This document shows, one piece after another, positions 1 through 9,661 of a stretch of 64,000 nt of DNA. The notes below the pieces were generated by a model. It was not told the DNA's origin and did not search any database. It saw only the letters and a list, made by a program, of their open reading frames with translations. The stretch's first letter is position 1. Each line of letters starts with the position of its first letter. Source of the DNA: Megalonaias nervosa (lineage: Eukaryota; Mollusca; Bivalvia; Unionida; Unionidae); the NCBI GenBank assembly GCA_016617855.1, contig JAECUM010000846.1, positions 62,001 through 126,000 on the forward strand, read 5' to 3'. The translations under genes were made by a program, and so were the position numbers.

Positions 1-940
1 TCTTGTCCGTGTGCCTGGATGTTTCTAAAGAAGAACAGATGTGTACATTTTGCCGATTGTGGTTTTACTTGCACATGTAGAGCACTGGTGATTTTAAGGT
101 TTTCATTTTATGTCATATGACTAATCTGTTGTCCAAAAAGTTGGATGCAAGTCTAGACTCCATTACACAACTTCTGACTTACAGACTTGTAAATCTTGAG
201 CTTCATTTGCCAAAGAAAATTTAAACATAATATTAACCAGATTGGTTTTATATACAGGCATTAAACCATTTATTAGGCTGTTTATATTTTTGTATTCTGA
301 TCAGCCCTACCATATAAAAAATTCAAAAAGGAACTGTATTGCAGGCTTTATGCAGTTAGTTGATTTGTTTACTGCATCTACTGAAAACAGCAGGACTGAT
401 TAAATTTCTTCTCATCCACTCATTTAGGACAAGTGGCTTAAATATTCACTTGGCACACCGACCTTTTTCACTTGTCCCAGAACTTTTATAACTTGTCAAG
501 ATTTTATGAGGTCCGTAGAATGAACACAAGAAATAATGTACAACATATTTATTTCTTAAAAGAATTAATTTGTTTTCAAAAACATTGGCTGATATTATAC
601 ATTTACTACTCAGGAATGTATGTTTACCCGCTGAATTTTTAAAAAGTGTCCATGTACATGTCTACCACCAGGACCAGTACTAAGTCGAAAGTTGATAGCA
701 GTGTCTGGGTTGAAGTCCTCAAGATGTGGTCCTTTCGATGAAATGTTGACAAGAATCTGCAAACTCTCCGGTCAACAGATGAAGTCTTCATTAAATTCAT
801 TGAATTAAATCCCCGTTCGTGGTTTTCCACGATGCGCTAGTGTTGGCTGCATTAAAGAGCCCTCAGTTTTTTTTCTCATTTCAGTCTCATTTAGTTTTTA
901 AAGTGTGTTTCTGGTTGAGTGTCAGCAACTCAAGCTTATG
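1..940. other. AT-rich sequence without recognised gene
   Basis: Only short ORFs are present, with no recognisable domain. There is no clear splice-flanked exon and no tandem repeat before about 945. The left boundary of the virus-like element was not found here. Confidence 0.5.
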
Positions 941-944
941 GATT

Positions 945-1290
945 TTCTGCACATGCTAGCTAGTGTAATACATAATCAGTGCTGCACAGGTCTTGTGAGG
1001 TCTAGAAATATCATGCATGTACTGTGCTACACATGCTGGCTAGTGTCATGCATATACTATGCTGAACATGCTGGCTAATGTCATGCATATACTATGCTGC
1101 ACATGCTAGCTAATGTCATGCATATGCTATGCTGCACATGCTGGCTAGTGTCATGCATACACTTTGCTGGACATGCTGGCTAGTATGATGCATATACTGT
1201 ACTGCATATGCTGGCTGGTGTCATGCATATACTGTGCTGTACTTGTTGGCTAGTGTAATGCATATGCTGTGCTGCATAGTCTGTGTGAGG
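945..1290. repeat. Minisatellite, ~35-bp unit
   Basis: About eight imperfect head-to-tail copies of a unit built around ACATGCTGGCTAGTGTCATG followed by CATATACTATGCTGC. The copies differ by point changes and small indels. The array has no coding potential. It lies just left of the first ORF of the virus-like element. Confidence 0.85.
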
Positions 1291-1400
1291 TCCAGAACTG
1301 TATTGAGACTTGCATCTACTGGCACCAACCACAAACACCCTGCTATGGGTAACATGCTAATTACAATGACTATAATTCAATAGAGAATTTTTTTAGTAAT

Positions 1401-1634
1401 TCACCATATAGAAATTCCAATCTTGTCGGTTTCCATGAATTTTCTCCTGAGCAAAGTGAGCAGCAACTGACGGAATGGTAAAACAATTAGTAATTGTTCA
1501 GCATCATCGGTATATTTCAAAGCAAGAGTTTTCATTTCCGAGTGGAGAGATTCTGCGCGATAAATATCTCCATTAGATCGTACAATAATTTTCACATTCG
1601 GAACTTTGAAACAACCAAACGGATACAGGGTCAC
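1401..1634 (-). pseudogene. Small ORF fragment of the virus-like element
   Basis: A 77-codon open frame follows the 2520-1675 ORF by about 40 bp in a different phase. It could be a frameshifted continuation of that gene or a separate small protein. No family was recognised. The apparent start is a GTG, so the real beginning is unknown. It is included because it lies in line with the element's other minus-strand ORFs. Confidence 0.3.
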
Positions 1635-1674
1635 TCTTACTAATTTTATTTATAAAATCAAATATATCACCGCT

Positions 1675-2520
1675 TTAAAATTTAATAGTTTTATCTCGTG
1701 GAAATATTGTTACGTCAGTCGACCACGCGTGTGCGTTATGATCAACGATCTCTATCGAAGCTCCCTTTGATTTATATTTTGATTTGTACAAAATCTTGCC
1801 AGTTATTGTTTTCACCCTTATCGGAAATTTTAATTTCTTTTCCAGCGGTGCAACATCTTTGATTGTAGCGCCATGTTCCTTGACACGCTCAGTCCACTCA
1901 TTTATTTTTTTACATCGTTAATCCGTTAAACCATTTCCACGTATTTCGTTTGTAAAATGTTCTGTAACTCACTCAGCTACACAATTCAGCGTTGAAAGTT
2001 TCATCAGTTTGAGATTATCAACGCTAGGTTTATCATTCAAAGGATATATCGCATAAACAACTGCCGTCACAGGATATGCTCATTCATAATATGGTTTGTC
2101 AACACCAGTCAACATTTCTGGTTTGGAATTTTTACTTAACGTTACAACATCTCTAGCGTGGTGTGATTTTCAAACAGGATCACGTTTGTCGCGGATAATC
2201 CATGTCACGGCGGCATCTACCGCATCGACATCTGTCGCCATGATAAATTTTATTCTAAAAAAGTATCTTTGTTCATCGAGATGATCAATGATTGTTCTTG
2301 CTCGTTGTTCATTCATTGTAGCATCAATGTCTTGCCTAATTCTGAATGTTGACCACACATGAATCGCGCCATAGTTGCGAAATTCTTTCTTAGCTTGATG
2401 GATACTATTGATTAGAGTTTCATTTGCCAAAGATCGCCTTGGAAAGTCAGGGGTTATTCTGTCAAGATCAAATCTCCCTTAAGAATATTTAATCGCAGAT
2501 AATCTTGTAAATTCTTCCAT
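1675..2520 (-). pseudogene. Decayed element ORF, possible N-terminal part of protein-primed PolB
   Basis: A single frame of about 282 codons starts at an ATG at 2520 and ends at TAA 1675-1677. It is broken by five in-frame stops at about 2479, 2170, 2080, 1969 and 1918. The text between the stops is protein-like, charged and free of low complexity. Near the C-terminus is a short stretch with IEIVDHNAHAW followed by a hydrophobic, proline-containing segment. From memory this resembles the region before the exonuclease domain of virus-like PolB proteins, but no catalytic motif (DxE, SLYPS, DTDS) is present in the window. The polymerase identity is therefore a guess. What is supported is one continuous ancient coding frame belonging to the element. 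Confidence 0.45.
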
Positions 2521-2926
2521 GTTATAATTAAGGCAAATATATATTAAATTAAACTTTCATATATAATATACAATGATTCAAGCAAAACATAACTACAAGT
2601 GGTTGATGATTTTCTCTACAGCTCATTGTAATAAGGCCTGTTTAACAGATTTCTGTGGATATCATCTACAAAGTGTGTGGCGAGAAGTCAAGGACTGAAA
2701 CCATGTTTAAAATGTAACAAAAGAGTCCGGGGAAAATCGCAAATGTGAATAGACTGTTGATGCAGAAAATACAGAGCTTTGAAATTGTATTATGATAAAA
2801 AAAAAATAATGAATCTCCTATTTAAAAAAATGCTGAGGATTATCTTGTTATATTTTCACGCTAGCATCCCACATATTTTTTCTAATACTAAAATAACAAT
2901 TTAGACAAATAATATTTACTATATAC

Positions 2927-3508
2927 ATGGAACAAGGAGAATTTGTAACACATCCTATCATTAAAAATTATGAGGCATCTTGTGATGGTATCATCAGAGA
3001 TTGTAAACTAAAAACACTGGTCAATTGAGTCAAGAATGCTGGTTATCTTAGATTTACCATTGGGGAAAAAAAGTATCTCTCTCACAGGTTTGTCTGTGAA
3101 TGTTTTCTTGAACTAATCAAAAAAGGTCTTGTGATTGATCATATTGATTCAGATCCCAAAAATAATTCTTTGGATAATTTGCAGGTTAATACACATAGTC
3201 AGAATTGTAAATTTGGTGGTACTGACAATAATAAAAATAAAAAAAATTCAAGACTGGTTATATCTGTGAATGTAGAGACATGGTAAGAAATAGAATTTCC
3301 ATCAGTATATGCAGCTGTCAAATATTTTAATATTTTCCCATCTTCGGTACAACATGTTGTAGATAAAATATGCAGAACAGCATTTTCAAAGAAATACAAA
3401 TGAGGCATAATATTTAAGTATGCTGCCACTCCTGAAATAGAACAAGAAAATTCTTTTCAATTTCATGATAAAAAAATACTTCTGAATTTTATGATAAAAT
3501 ACTTTTGA
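2927..3508 (+). pseudogene. HNH homing endonuclease fossil (HNH plus NUMOD-like repeat)
   Basis: One uninterrupted phase of about 194 codons from ATG 2927 to TGA 3506-3508 contains three in-frame stops at 3026 (TGA), 3284 (TAA) and 3401 (TGA). The middle carries the HNH core: a histidine in LSHRFVCECF, then VIDHIDSDPKNNSLDNLQ, then N-rich residues ending in HSQN. This is the classic pattern of phage and giant-virus free-standing HNH nucleases that nick DNA. The part after 3240 fits a NUMOD1-type helix-turn-helix (PSVYAAVKYF motif). Such genes are typical of phages, organelles and large DNA viruses and are not normal animal genes. The position inside the virus-like element suggests it travelled with it. 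It is inactive because of the stops. Confidence 0.8.
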
Positions 3509-3609
3509 ACTCCATGAAAAAATTCAGAATAGAACAAGAAAATATTGTTATTTGTTGTGTGTTAAGTCATAAGCCCTGAGTTTTTTGAATACAGAAAAAT
3601 ACTGTTGAT

Positions 3610-3950
3610 TGTTAACTTTCCCGACAAAGTCAAGGGAAATAACTCTGTCAAGGATACGTAGAGAGATTAAAGAGTAACCTGGCTTGTATTTTACAATAGT
3701 ATTCGCTTATCAATGAATTATTTTTGGGGGTTGTTTTTTTTTTTTTTTCCTTCCCATCTTTGGTACAACATGTCGCAAATAATAAAACCAAATCGGCGTT
3801 TTCAAAGAAATACAAACAACAAATACTGTTTCAGTATCTCCTGACTGTGTCATGGACAGATGCCGTTTTACAATGAAGGGAAATAACTATCTCAAGGATA
3901 TGTAGAGAGATTAAAGAGGAACCTTATTTTTTTGTCGCTTTTTTGTATTT
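3610..3950. repeat. Partial duplication of the HNH 3' end and flanking direct repeats
   Basis: Sequence at about 3752-3812 repeats, with changes, the end of the HNH fossil at about 3338-3400 (shared CCCATCTT.GGTACAACATGT and TTTTCAAAGAAATACAAA). Separately, AAGGGAAATAACT followed by CAAGGATA.GTAGAGAGATTAAAGAG occurs at about 3630-3675 and again at about 3873-3918. These are old direct duplications in the element's non-coding part. The rest of 3509-4160 is AT-rich with homopolymer runs and no gene. Confidence 0.7.
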
Positions 3951-4162
3951 TTTTTTTATAAAAAAAACACTATCCTTGTTTTTCAGACCCTGTCAGGTTC
4001 CCTACCCCTTCCCGACTTTGTCAGGGATAATAGTTAAGAAAATCGAACAAAAATAAGCCACTTCCCCTGTGTAAGCTATTTCTGGATCAAAATATAAATA
4101 TGTTTAACTATATAAGGAAATAGAGTTCCAGTTATATGCGGGGGGTCTTCCCAATGCTCGAT

Positions 4163-4264
4163 ATTCAACAGACTGTACACCTTCCCACTATGTCACCACG
4201 TGGTGTGTGCTATTTTGCACACCCCGGGGTTGATCATGGGAGGGTGTGCAGAAATCTGTTGAAT
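4163..4264. repeat. Imperfect inverted repeat with nested palindromes
   Basis: The left arm 4163-4187 (ATTCAACAGA...CACCTTCCCA) pairs with the right arm 4237-4264 (TGGGAGGGTGTGC...TCTGTTGAAT). Inside lie a perfect palindrome CACCACGTGGTG (about 4195-4206) and a small stem-loop GTGTGC/GCACAC. The unit could be a short foldback element or a structured terminator or end of the virus-like element. Its function is unknown. Confidence 0.75.
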
Positions 4265-4279
4265 GTAGAGAAGGCCCTG

Positions 4280-4385
4280 GTAGTTGTGTGTGTGTATGTA
4301 TATATGTGTACATGTAAATGTATATATGTAAATATGTAAATAAATGGACATGTAAATATGTAATATATGTAAATAGGTAAATACA
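4280..4385. repeat. Degenerate GT/TATG/TAAA microsatellite
   Basis: A GTGTGTGTATG run grades into TATATATGTGTACATGTAAATG-like units. Overlapping reading frames through it are repeat artefacts and not genes. Confidence 0.8.
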
Positions 4386-4498
4386 GAGATAACCACTGTA
4401 AGGAAGAATCTCTGAGGATGAAATCTCATGAAGCAGCGGCACTGTTCTGACAAAGATTGGCCGATGAGAACTTTACCACTGTAAGTGAGCCAAGGTGG

Positions 4499-4597
4499 AG
4501 GTGCATTGCGTTCCTGCAATTAGGGGTGCCAGAATTACATATATGTAGGTGCATTGCATTCCTGCAATTAGGGGTGCCTGAATTACATTTTTGTGCC
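4499..4597. repeat. Two-copy tandem repeat, ~49 bp
   Basis: GGTGCATTGC.TTCCTGCAAT followed by TAGGGGTGCC.GAATTACAT occurs twice in direct succession, with only a few differences between the copies. Confidence 0.85.
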
Positions 4598-4714
4598 ATC
4601 CTTAGAATTAATTTAATTAAGATTATCTGTTATGCCTTCCTTAGATATACTGTAAATACATTCCCGATTTGAGGAATGCAAATATTTTTATTTTAAGCAA
4701 ATACTTATTATATA

Positions 4715-5024
4715 ATGAATTACGAAAATATTAATACGACTATTTCTGCAATTCAAAAATTAAATGGTGATGGCATACAAATTTATGATCAACTTAATAC
4801 TGAAAAAATCATTTTTGATTTTGAAATCACTGCAGGAACGAAAATTCGAAGGTAGATATACAATTCCAGCTGAATACAGGTTTATAAAATTACTCAGGCA
4901 GTCATTGACACAGTCGTTAGTTTGCGTCGATGACACACAATTTGAACAATTCGTTTCACTCGCATACGCGATTGAAAAAATTAGATCAGAGTTGTCACAC
5001 GAATACGAAACAAAAAGTTTGTGA
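4715..5024 (+). pseudogene. Unrecognised small ORF of the virus-like element, frameshifted
   Basis: An ATG at 4715 opens about 45 codons. A single frameshift at about 4835-4855 would be needed to continue into the frame that runs to TGA 5022-5024. The combined length would be about 103 codons. The second half is helical and charged, with no known motif. It sits on the strand opposite the late cluster and converges on it across the repeat-rich gap 5060-5225. This is consistent with a small early or accessory protein, but that role is inference only. Confidence 0.45.
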
Positions 5025-5059
5025 ATGCGCGTGTAAGACAGTTGATATAGGTTATGTCC

Positions 5060-5225
5060 GATTGTAAACATGGTGATAAAGTCACTGGTGAAAGTGAAAG
5101 CGGTGACGACGTCACTGGTAAAAGCTAAACACGGTGATAAAGTCACTGGTGAAAGTTGTAACGGATTGTGAAAGTGAAAGGGGTGACGTCACCGGTAACA
5201 GGTAAACAAAGTGAAAGTGTGAAAC
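5060..5225. promoter_or_regulatory. Repeat-rich convergent intergenic gap with CRE-like palindromes
   Basis: GTGATAAAGTCACTGGTGAAAG-like and GTGACGTCACTGGTAA-like units recur about five times in 160 bp. They include a perfect 12-bp palindrome GGTGACGTCACC (5182-5193) that contains the CREB/ATF site TGACGTCA, and a near copy GACGACGTCACTGG at about 5105-5118. The gap lies between converging ORFs. It may be an enhancer, a replication-associated region or a terminator. Only the repeats and palindromes are observed. Confidence 0.5.
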
Positions 5226-5237
5226 AAGGGGAATAAT

Positions 5238-5708
5238 TCATTTCTGACTATAGTAAAAAATGTTTATTTTTATGTTCTGAATCAGAATATTTTTAATCTT
5301 AGCAAATTTAAGGCAATAATGTGCATAATTCAGAATTTGATCAGGCGTTGATATTTCTATCGCGGCTGATAACGGTGACTCATGAACCGTGATAGCGATC
5401 TTGGATTCTTTTCCTGTGATAGATTTGATTCTGGGCTGGAATTCATCGTTGATTTGTTCGATCTGATAACTGCCCGTAGGTATACTCACAACATGCCAAT
5501 CGGGGGCTCCATCGGGTTTATTTTTATACGAAAACACCAATGAATTATTTGCTTGCAACCCACCGAATGACTTTCATCTAATATTTGGCCAACTATGTAT
5601 ACACGTTGGAAAGCTAACGTTGAACTCAGGATTGGTTGAGCTTGCTGATATCATTGTATTAGCGACTATCTGCTGTAGTAATTCTGATGACTTAGTCATT
5701 AGCGACAT
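5238..5708 (-). pseudogene. Virus-like element protein with jelly-roll/penton-like flavour, one stop
   Basis: One phase runs from ATG 5708 to 5238 (about 157 codons) with one in-frame TGA at 5574-5576. The central text (VVSIPTGSYQIEQINDEF) is of the type seen repeatedly in virus-derived ORFs of cnidarian and molluscan genomes, where a beta-rich domain follows a short leader. I cannot name the family and cannot exclude a minor capsid or fibre-head role. It follows the 6237-5718 ORF by 9 bp, so it is part of the same cluster. The C-terminal 20 codons are lysine/isoleucine-rich and may be read-through after a lost stop. Confidence 0.55.
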
Positions 5709-5717
5709 TATTATTAT

Positions 5718-6237
5718 TTAAATCATCGGAGGTCTAATATCGTTTTTCGTAGATTCTACCTTGTCTCCTGACACAGTCGATGACTGCACCATTGCCTCAT
5801 GGTAACTCTTAATCATTTCGTCAAATTCTTGATCTGATATTATTCCATCGTTGAGACCTGATGATATCAACGAAGATAATTTGGCATGTGATACCGTCGC
5901 CGTATGCAACTTTATTATATAATTCGTGTAATTTATTAACCGTGCACCTGGAAATTTTTTTTATATTAAGAATACCATCAACACCGGTTACAACTGAAAC
6001 ACCAATTCCTGTTACGAATGATATTATGTATGTGGCTGATAATGCGCCGATGACCTTTACTGTTCCAGCGATGATCGCAGATGCAGAGTACACAATTATG
6101 TCAGTAACAACGACACGTCTGCGGTATTTTTTTGGTTTTTCTGTATACTCGTCGATGATATTTTTCAGTTGGGTATGTCACAAACACACTTGCTCGTATC
6201 TAAAACGTTGCGCTGCAACATCAATCGATTGATTCAT
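5718..6237 (-). pseudogene. Conserved virus-like element protein with hydrophobic centre and EF-rich tail
   Basis: The frame opens at ATG 6237, crosses one TGA near 6177, and needs a frameshift at about 5880-5900 to reach the second half, which ends at 5718. The N-terminal third is charged and tyrosine-rich. Next comes a glycine/serine/valine-rich hydrophobic segment, compatible with membrane insertion. The C-terminus has the pattern AKLSSLISSGLNDGIISDQEF, cut here at 21 letters as AKLSSLIS...DGIISDQEFD. From memory this layout (hydrophobic glycine zipper, then LxSLISxALxDxxISDxEF) is common in small proteins of virus-derived elements in marine invertebrates. Function is unknown. It is inactive because of the breaks. 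Confidence 0.6.
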
Positions 6238-6249
6238 TATATAAAATGT

Positions 6250-7306
6250 CAAATTTTAAGTAGGTGGTAGGATGGCGACGAATTCAAGATACCAATAGTA
6301 AAACAACGCGTTGATGTTTTTTTCTTTGGTTTCCACCACGAATGTTCCCTCGTCGTTTTGATCCAATATCACCAACACAGATCCAGAAGATGCGTTGACT
6401 GGAGAACGCCGTAAAATTGTGGTAGATACTGTAAATGTTAGCGATATGTTTGATGGATTTATTGAGAAGTGTCCATAATGCTGATCCAGACGCTACTGCA
6501 TGTACAGGGGCAGTATGATCTGTAATCTCTTTGACGTCGTCGGTAATTTTTTTTTTATTTCGGAGAGCTTAATGTCAATAACCTCTGGATTTCCAAAAAA
6601 TTCATTAATAAATCTATTTACATTTTAACGAAAATTCAAAAACGTACTTACGTGAGTATGATAATCAAATCTAAATGTGGTCAATCCATCATTGATTGTC
6701 ATCAACGAAGTCATTATCGGGATGTTGCTATTGTCGACGTATTTCTTCGTTGCAGCGTCATCGTTTGATTCTGGTTCTCTAAGACCACTAATTTTATTAT
6801 TAGCCATATTGAAAGAACCAGCCATTGTATCACCCGTGGATAGTAAACTATCATTGATCTCAGTTCCGATCGTGGTGTTGTTCCTGTCAACATATTTTTT
6901 TTGTTGCCACATCATCGTCTGATTTTGGATCTCACACATTGGTAATTGTATTTTTGCTCATGTTGAGACCACCATACATAATGTCTCCAATTTTTCTGAT
7001 ACGTCCAGTAATCTCTCCCATGAGTGTTAGAATTGATTCCTCCAAGTTTTTAATTTTACCTTTTTTAGTAAACACCACTAAGTTATCTTCGGTCGCACCT
7101 GGAACCCGCAGAATAATATATGTCAACGGAAATTTGCTCGTCTTTAATCGTCCTTGTTTATCCTGAAAAACAACGACTTCATTTTGGTCCACATTTGCGA
7201 GACTCAGAAGATTAGAGAATTCAATCTTGACCTCGTGAAGGGTTGCATATTTCAATAAGTCATATCGGGGTTTGCCTCGTGCAGATCTTCCGTAAATATC
7301 TACCAT
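6250..7306 (-). pseudogene. Tail-fibre/collar-like protein with GDTMxG..KKYVD repeats
   Basis: The first frame, 7306-6932 (about 124 codons), ends in a fibre repeat (GGLNMSKNTITNV). A frameshift at about 6910-6930 leads into 6939-6625. That segment repeats the module: GDTMAGSFNMANNKISGL, then a short linker, then DAATKKYVD. An earlier partial KKYVD unit is also visible. These short beta-strand repeats are the hallmark of phage tail fibres and of trimeric fibre proteins of large DNA viruses. Downstream, 6624 to about 6250, the code continues only in broken pieces, probably the former receptor-binding end. The ATG at 7306 follows the protease by 22 bp. Role inferred: virion surface fibre. Confidence 0.65.
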
Positions 7307-7328
7307 TGTTTATTACACTAAGACCTGT

Positions 7329-7739
7329 TTAAAACGTTGGACGACTGTGTCGTCTACTTGTATACTCGTGCACGACTTTATGAGGCGGTGTTGTTACCGA
7401 TGACACAGTTGTTAACGATGACACAGCGTCGAGCACAGCGAGTACTTCACGGCCACATATTGGCGGATCGGTTATTGTCTGTGTTGGTAATGTTGAATAC
7501 CAGATCGGCGGAGTGCGAAACACTTCGCTGCCGACATATTTTAAGAATTCATTCGGTGGCGCCAGTCCATACGAATCAAAATAAACAACTCCACGTGGAT
7601 CAACCGAATGAGTACCTGAACCAGAACGTCCATCGAGATTAATGATACCAGTTTCAACACGGTTTGGTTGTTTTGGTAATTACCTGGAGTTTTTAATGTT
7701 TAATATTTTAGCAGCATCAAGTAAATCAAAATTGGACAT
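7329..7739 (-). pseudogene. Adenain-like cysteine protease (virion maturation protease), decayed
   Basis: One phase of 136 codons runs from ATG 7739 to 7329, with a single in-frame TAA at 7680-7682. The order of motifs matches adenovirus-type C5 proteases. A GIINLD-like leader comes first, then the catalytic-histidine block GSGTH, then VVYFDSYGLAPPNEFLKYV holding the acidic catalytic residue. A degraded Q-x-n-CG block (TQTITDPPICG) follows and should hold the catalytic cysteine. In the viral family this enzyme cleaves capsid and core precursors during maturation. The domain is shorter than usual (about 200 residues), and the region after the cysteine is scrambled. The protease starts 8 bp after the pX-like ORF. 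It is the strongest family assignment in the element. Confidence 0.8.
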
Positions 7740-7747
7740 GGGAAGTA

Positions 7748-8223
7748 TCAGCGAAGTGTCCCGGGAAGTCTTAGACCCGATCCGCGAGCGGACTGACCGT
7801 ACCACGAATAGGGGGTTCCTGGCTGTCTTAGACCCCGTCCTTTGTTTTTGGAATTCTTTATTCCATGGCCTGTTGCTTTCTTTAATGCCATTCCAGCAGC
7901 AGTTCTAACAGCACCAAGTGCAGCTGCTTTTGCAACAGCTGGGGCTGTCATCGCTGGTATAACTGCAAGAAGTGGAAATATATCACCCGTCTTAGCAATG
8001 TCGCTAACGGCACCCGCAGAAAGTTTAAGTCTAACACCGGTTTATAATGGTTTGGCTTCACTGAAGTACCTGAGTTGACGTTCCGTCAGTGATAGTTTAT
8101 TTGGACCCCTGTGATCTGTTCTGATTTCAGAAATATGTTTATTCCACAACTCCTTTTTGACACTGATTGTAGTTTTTTAATCTGACCAGGAATCAGAGTA
8201 ACATTAACATGATGATATGACAT
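7748..8223 (-). pseudogene. Adenovirus pX/mu-like basic virion core protein, frameshifted
   Basis: ATG 8223 opens a frame with VTLIPGQIKKLQ and then LKSEQITG. A frameshift at about 8085-8100 and a TAA at 8042-8044 interrupt it. The remaining phase, ending at 7748, has LTERQL, a KLS-type strand, then an alanine/proline-rich hydrophobic stretch (PAMTAPAVAKAAALGAV) and a basic GKGLxxPG-like tail. This series of short 'lT..Q..K' and 'lkLS..qi' modules followed by a hydrophobic and basic tail is the layout of the pX-like proteins next to the protease in adintovirus-type elements. Role inferred: DNA-condensing or membrane-lytic core protein. About 158 codons in total. Confidence 0.65.
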
Positions 8224-8245
8224 TATAATATCATGAGCGATTTAA

Positions 8246-9661
8246 TTACATGTTTTCCACTGGGGCAACAATAACTCTCATTCGTCCACCAACACCTTCA
8301 AGCAACATTGTTTTGTCTGAGAGTATAACGGCGATTGCTCTATAATCAGTAACACCGGCAGTGCAACTCGAAAATGTATGTCAACGACTGACTGTCAAAA
8401 ACAAATCTAGGTGTTCCAGCGAGAAGTAGTAGATCGGATACAACGTCGAGAAATCCCGCTGAGATATTTGCAACCCAGAATCAACATTATGATCACGCTC
8501 CATGAATGTCATCAAACGATGATAAGCACTTGCAACGTGATTATCAAAATCCAGCTACACGTCTTCAGACGGTTCCTGATGTCCATTTATCCTCAAAGAA
8601 ACTTCACTAACCCCAAGCTGGTTAAATACCATATGATTTCGTATTTCAGAATTCTGTCGTCGGATAACTTGAAAAGCTATAAATACATGTGGTGCTGAAA
8701 CTCCTTGTTGTGATGCGATCTGCCAAGCAAATGAGCCAACAGTTGTGCTCGTGATCGAGTCTGTAGTCATCGTCAACCATGACAGCGTTGATTTGCCGCC
8801 ACTGTCCATGAAAGAAAGCAGCCGTTGTACTTCAGCGAGTGATGGTGACATTACTGGCATCCACAACAAAAGCTTTGTCATTATCACATTTCCATGAAGT
8901 GCCGGGGTTGCAATTGGATCAACTTCTTCAGCGTGCCAGATGGCATCATCGTCCGTGCCCTTTCAAACAAGAGCAACTGTGTGTTTTGCCCCGAAGATAA
9001 CTTTTCTAACATTTCTGCAGAAACCAAAGATGTGTGACTGTGGTATTGCACAGCTAAATCTTCCCTGAGCATCAATTTGATTTTTACGCGCTGCGAATCG
9101 CAGATTAAAACTTGCATTTACAAAATATAAATGTTCAACGTTGACGTCGGCAGCCACAGCGTGATTTTTTGGTCTCCTAACAGTATAAGGGAGGCCCTCA
9201 GCGCGATCAACAGTATCTTTTGCAAACATTATTGACGGACCAGCGGACCGTGTATAATCATCGCTGTATCGGGATAACCCCAATATTGTTGTAGCAACAT
9301 CAACGTCATTGAGACATGCTTCGATTTCTTTACCATCAATAATATATCGTGCACTGCTGAATAATGCCATAATTCCCTTATTAACAAATCCACCCTGCGC
9401 ATCACCATAAGGATTACCATCGATTTTTACGAGTCTGCCCTGAACTTCTATGAATGCCTCGGCGGGCAAGAAATATCTCGATGGATCCTGGACTTGTAAT
9501 TCGATTCGTGCATGCTTGTCTGGTTCTCGTGCTTCATAAGAATAATATTGATAATCACGCACAGACTCATCCTTGAGCATTGGTGCGTCCATGTCAAATG
9601 CTGGATCAGATACACGTTTGAACATATTTTTATACTTGTTATCGTCTAACACGAAGACCAT
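8246..9661 (-). pseudogene. Major capsid protein candidate (double jelly-roll type), three stops
   Basis: One continuous phase of 471 codons runs from ATG 9661 to TAA 8246-8248. In-frame stops lie at 8963-8965 (TGA), 8555-8557 (TAG) and 8381-8383 (TGA). The length fits the shorter capsid proteins of Polinton-like viruses. The first half has beta-rich text with IEVQGRLVKIDGNPYGDA and FVNASFNLRF. The second half has the PHVFIAFQ block, a SLRING strand (lNg..yP type) and LYPIYYF, which I associate with the second jelly-roll of these capsid proteins. The family call rests on pattern memory. A structure prediction would settle it. The first 23 bp overlap the upstream small ORF, and the pX-like ORF begins 22 bp after the stop, so it sits at the heart of the late cluster. 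Confidence 0.65.

Noticed and set aside
2927..9661. TGA stops read as selenocysteine or a variant genetic code
   Set aside because: TAA and TAG stops and frameshifts occur in the same ORFs, so ordinary decay explains them.
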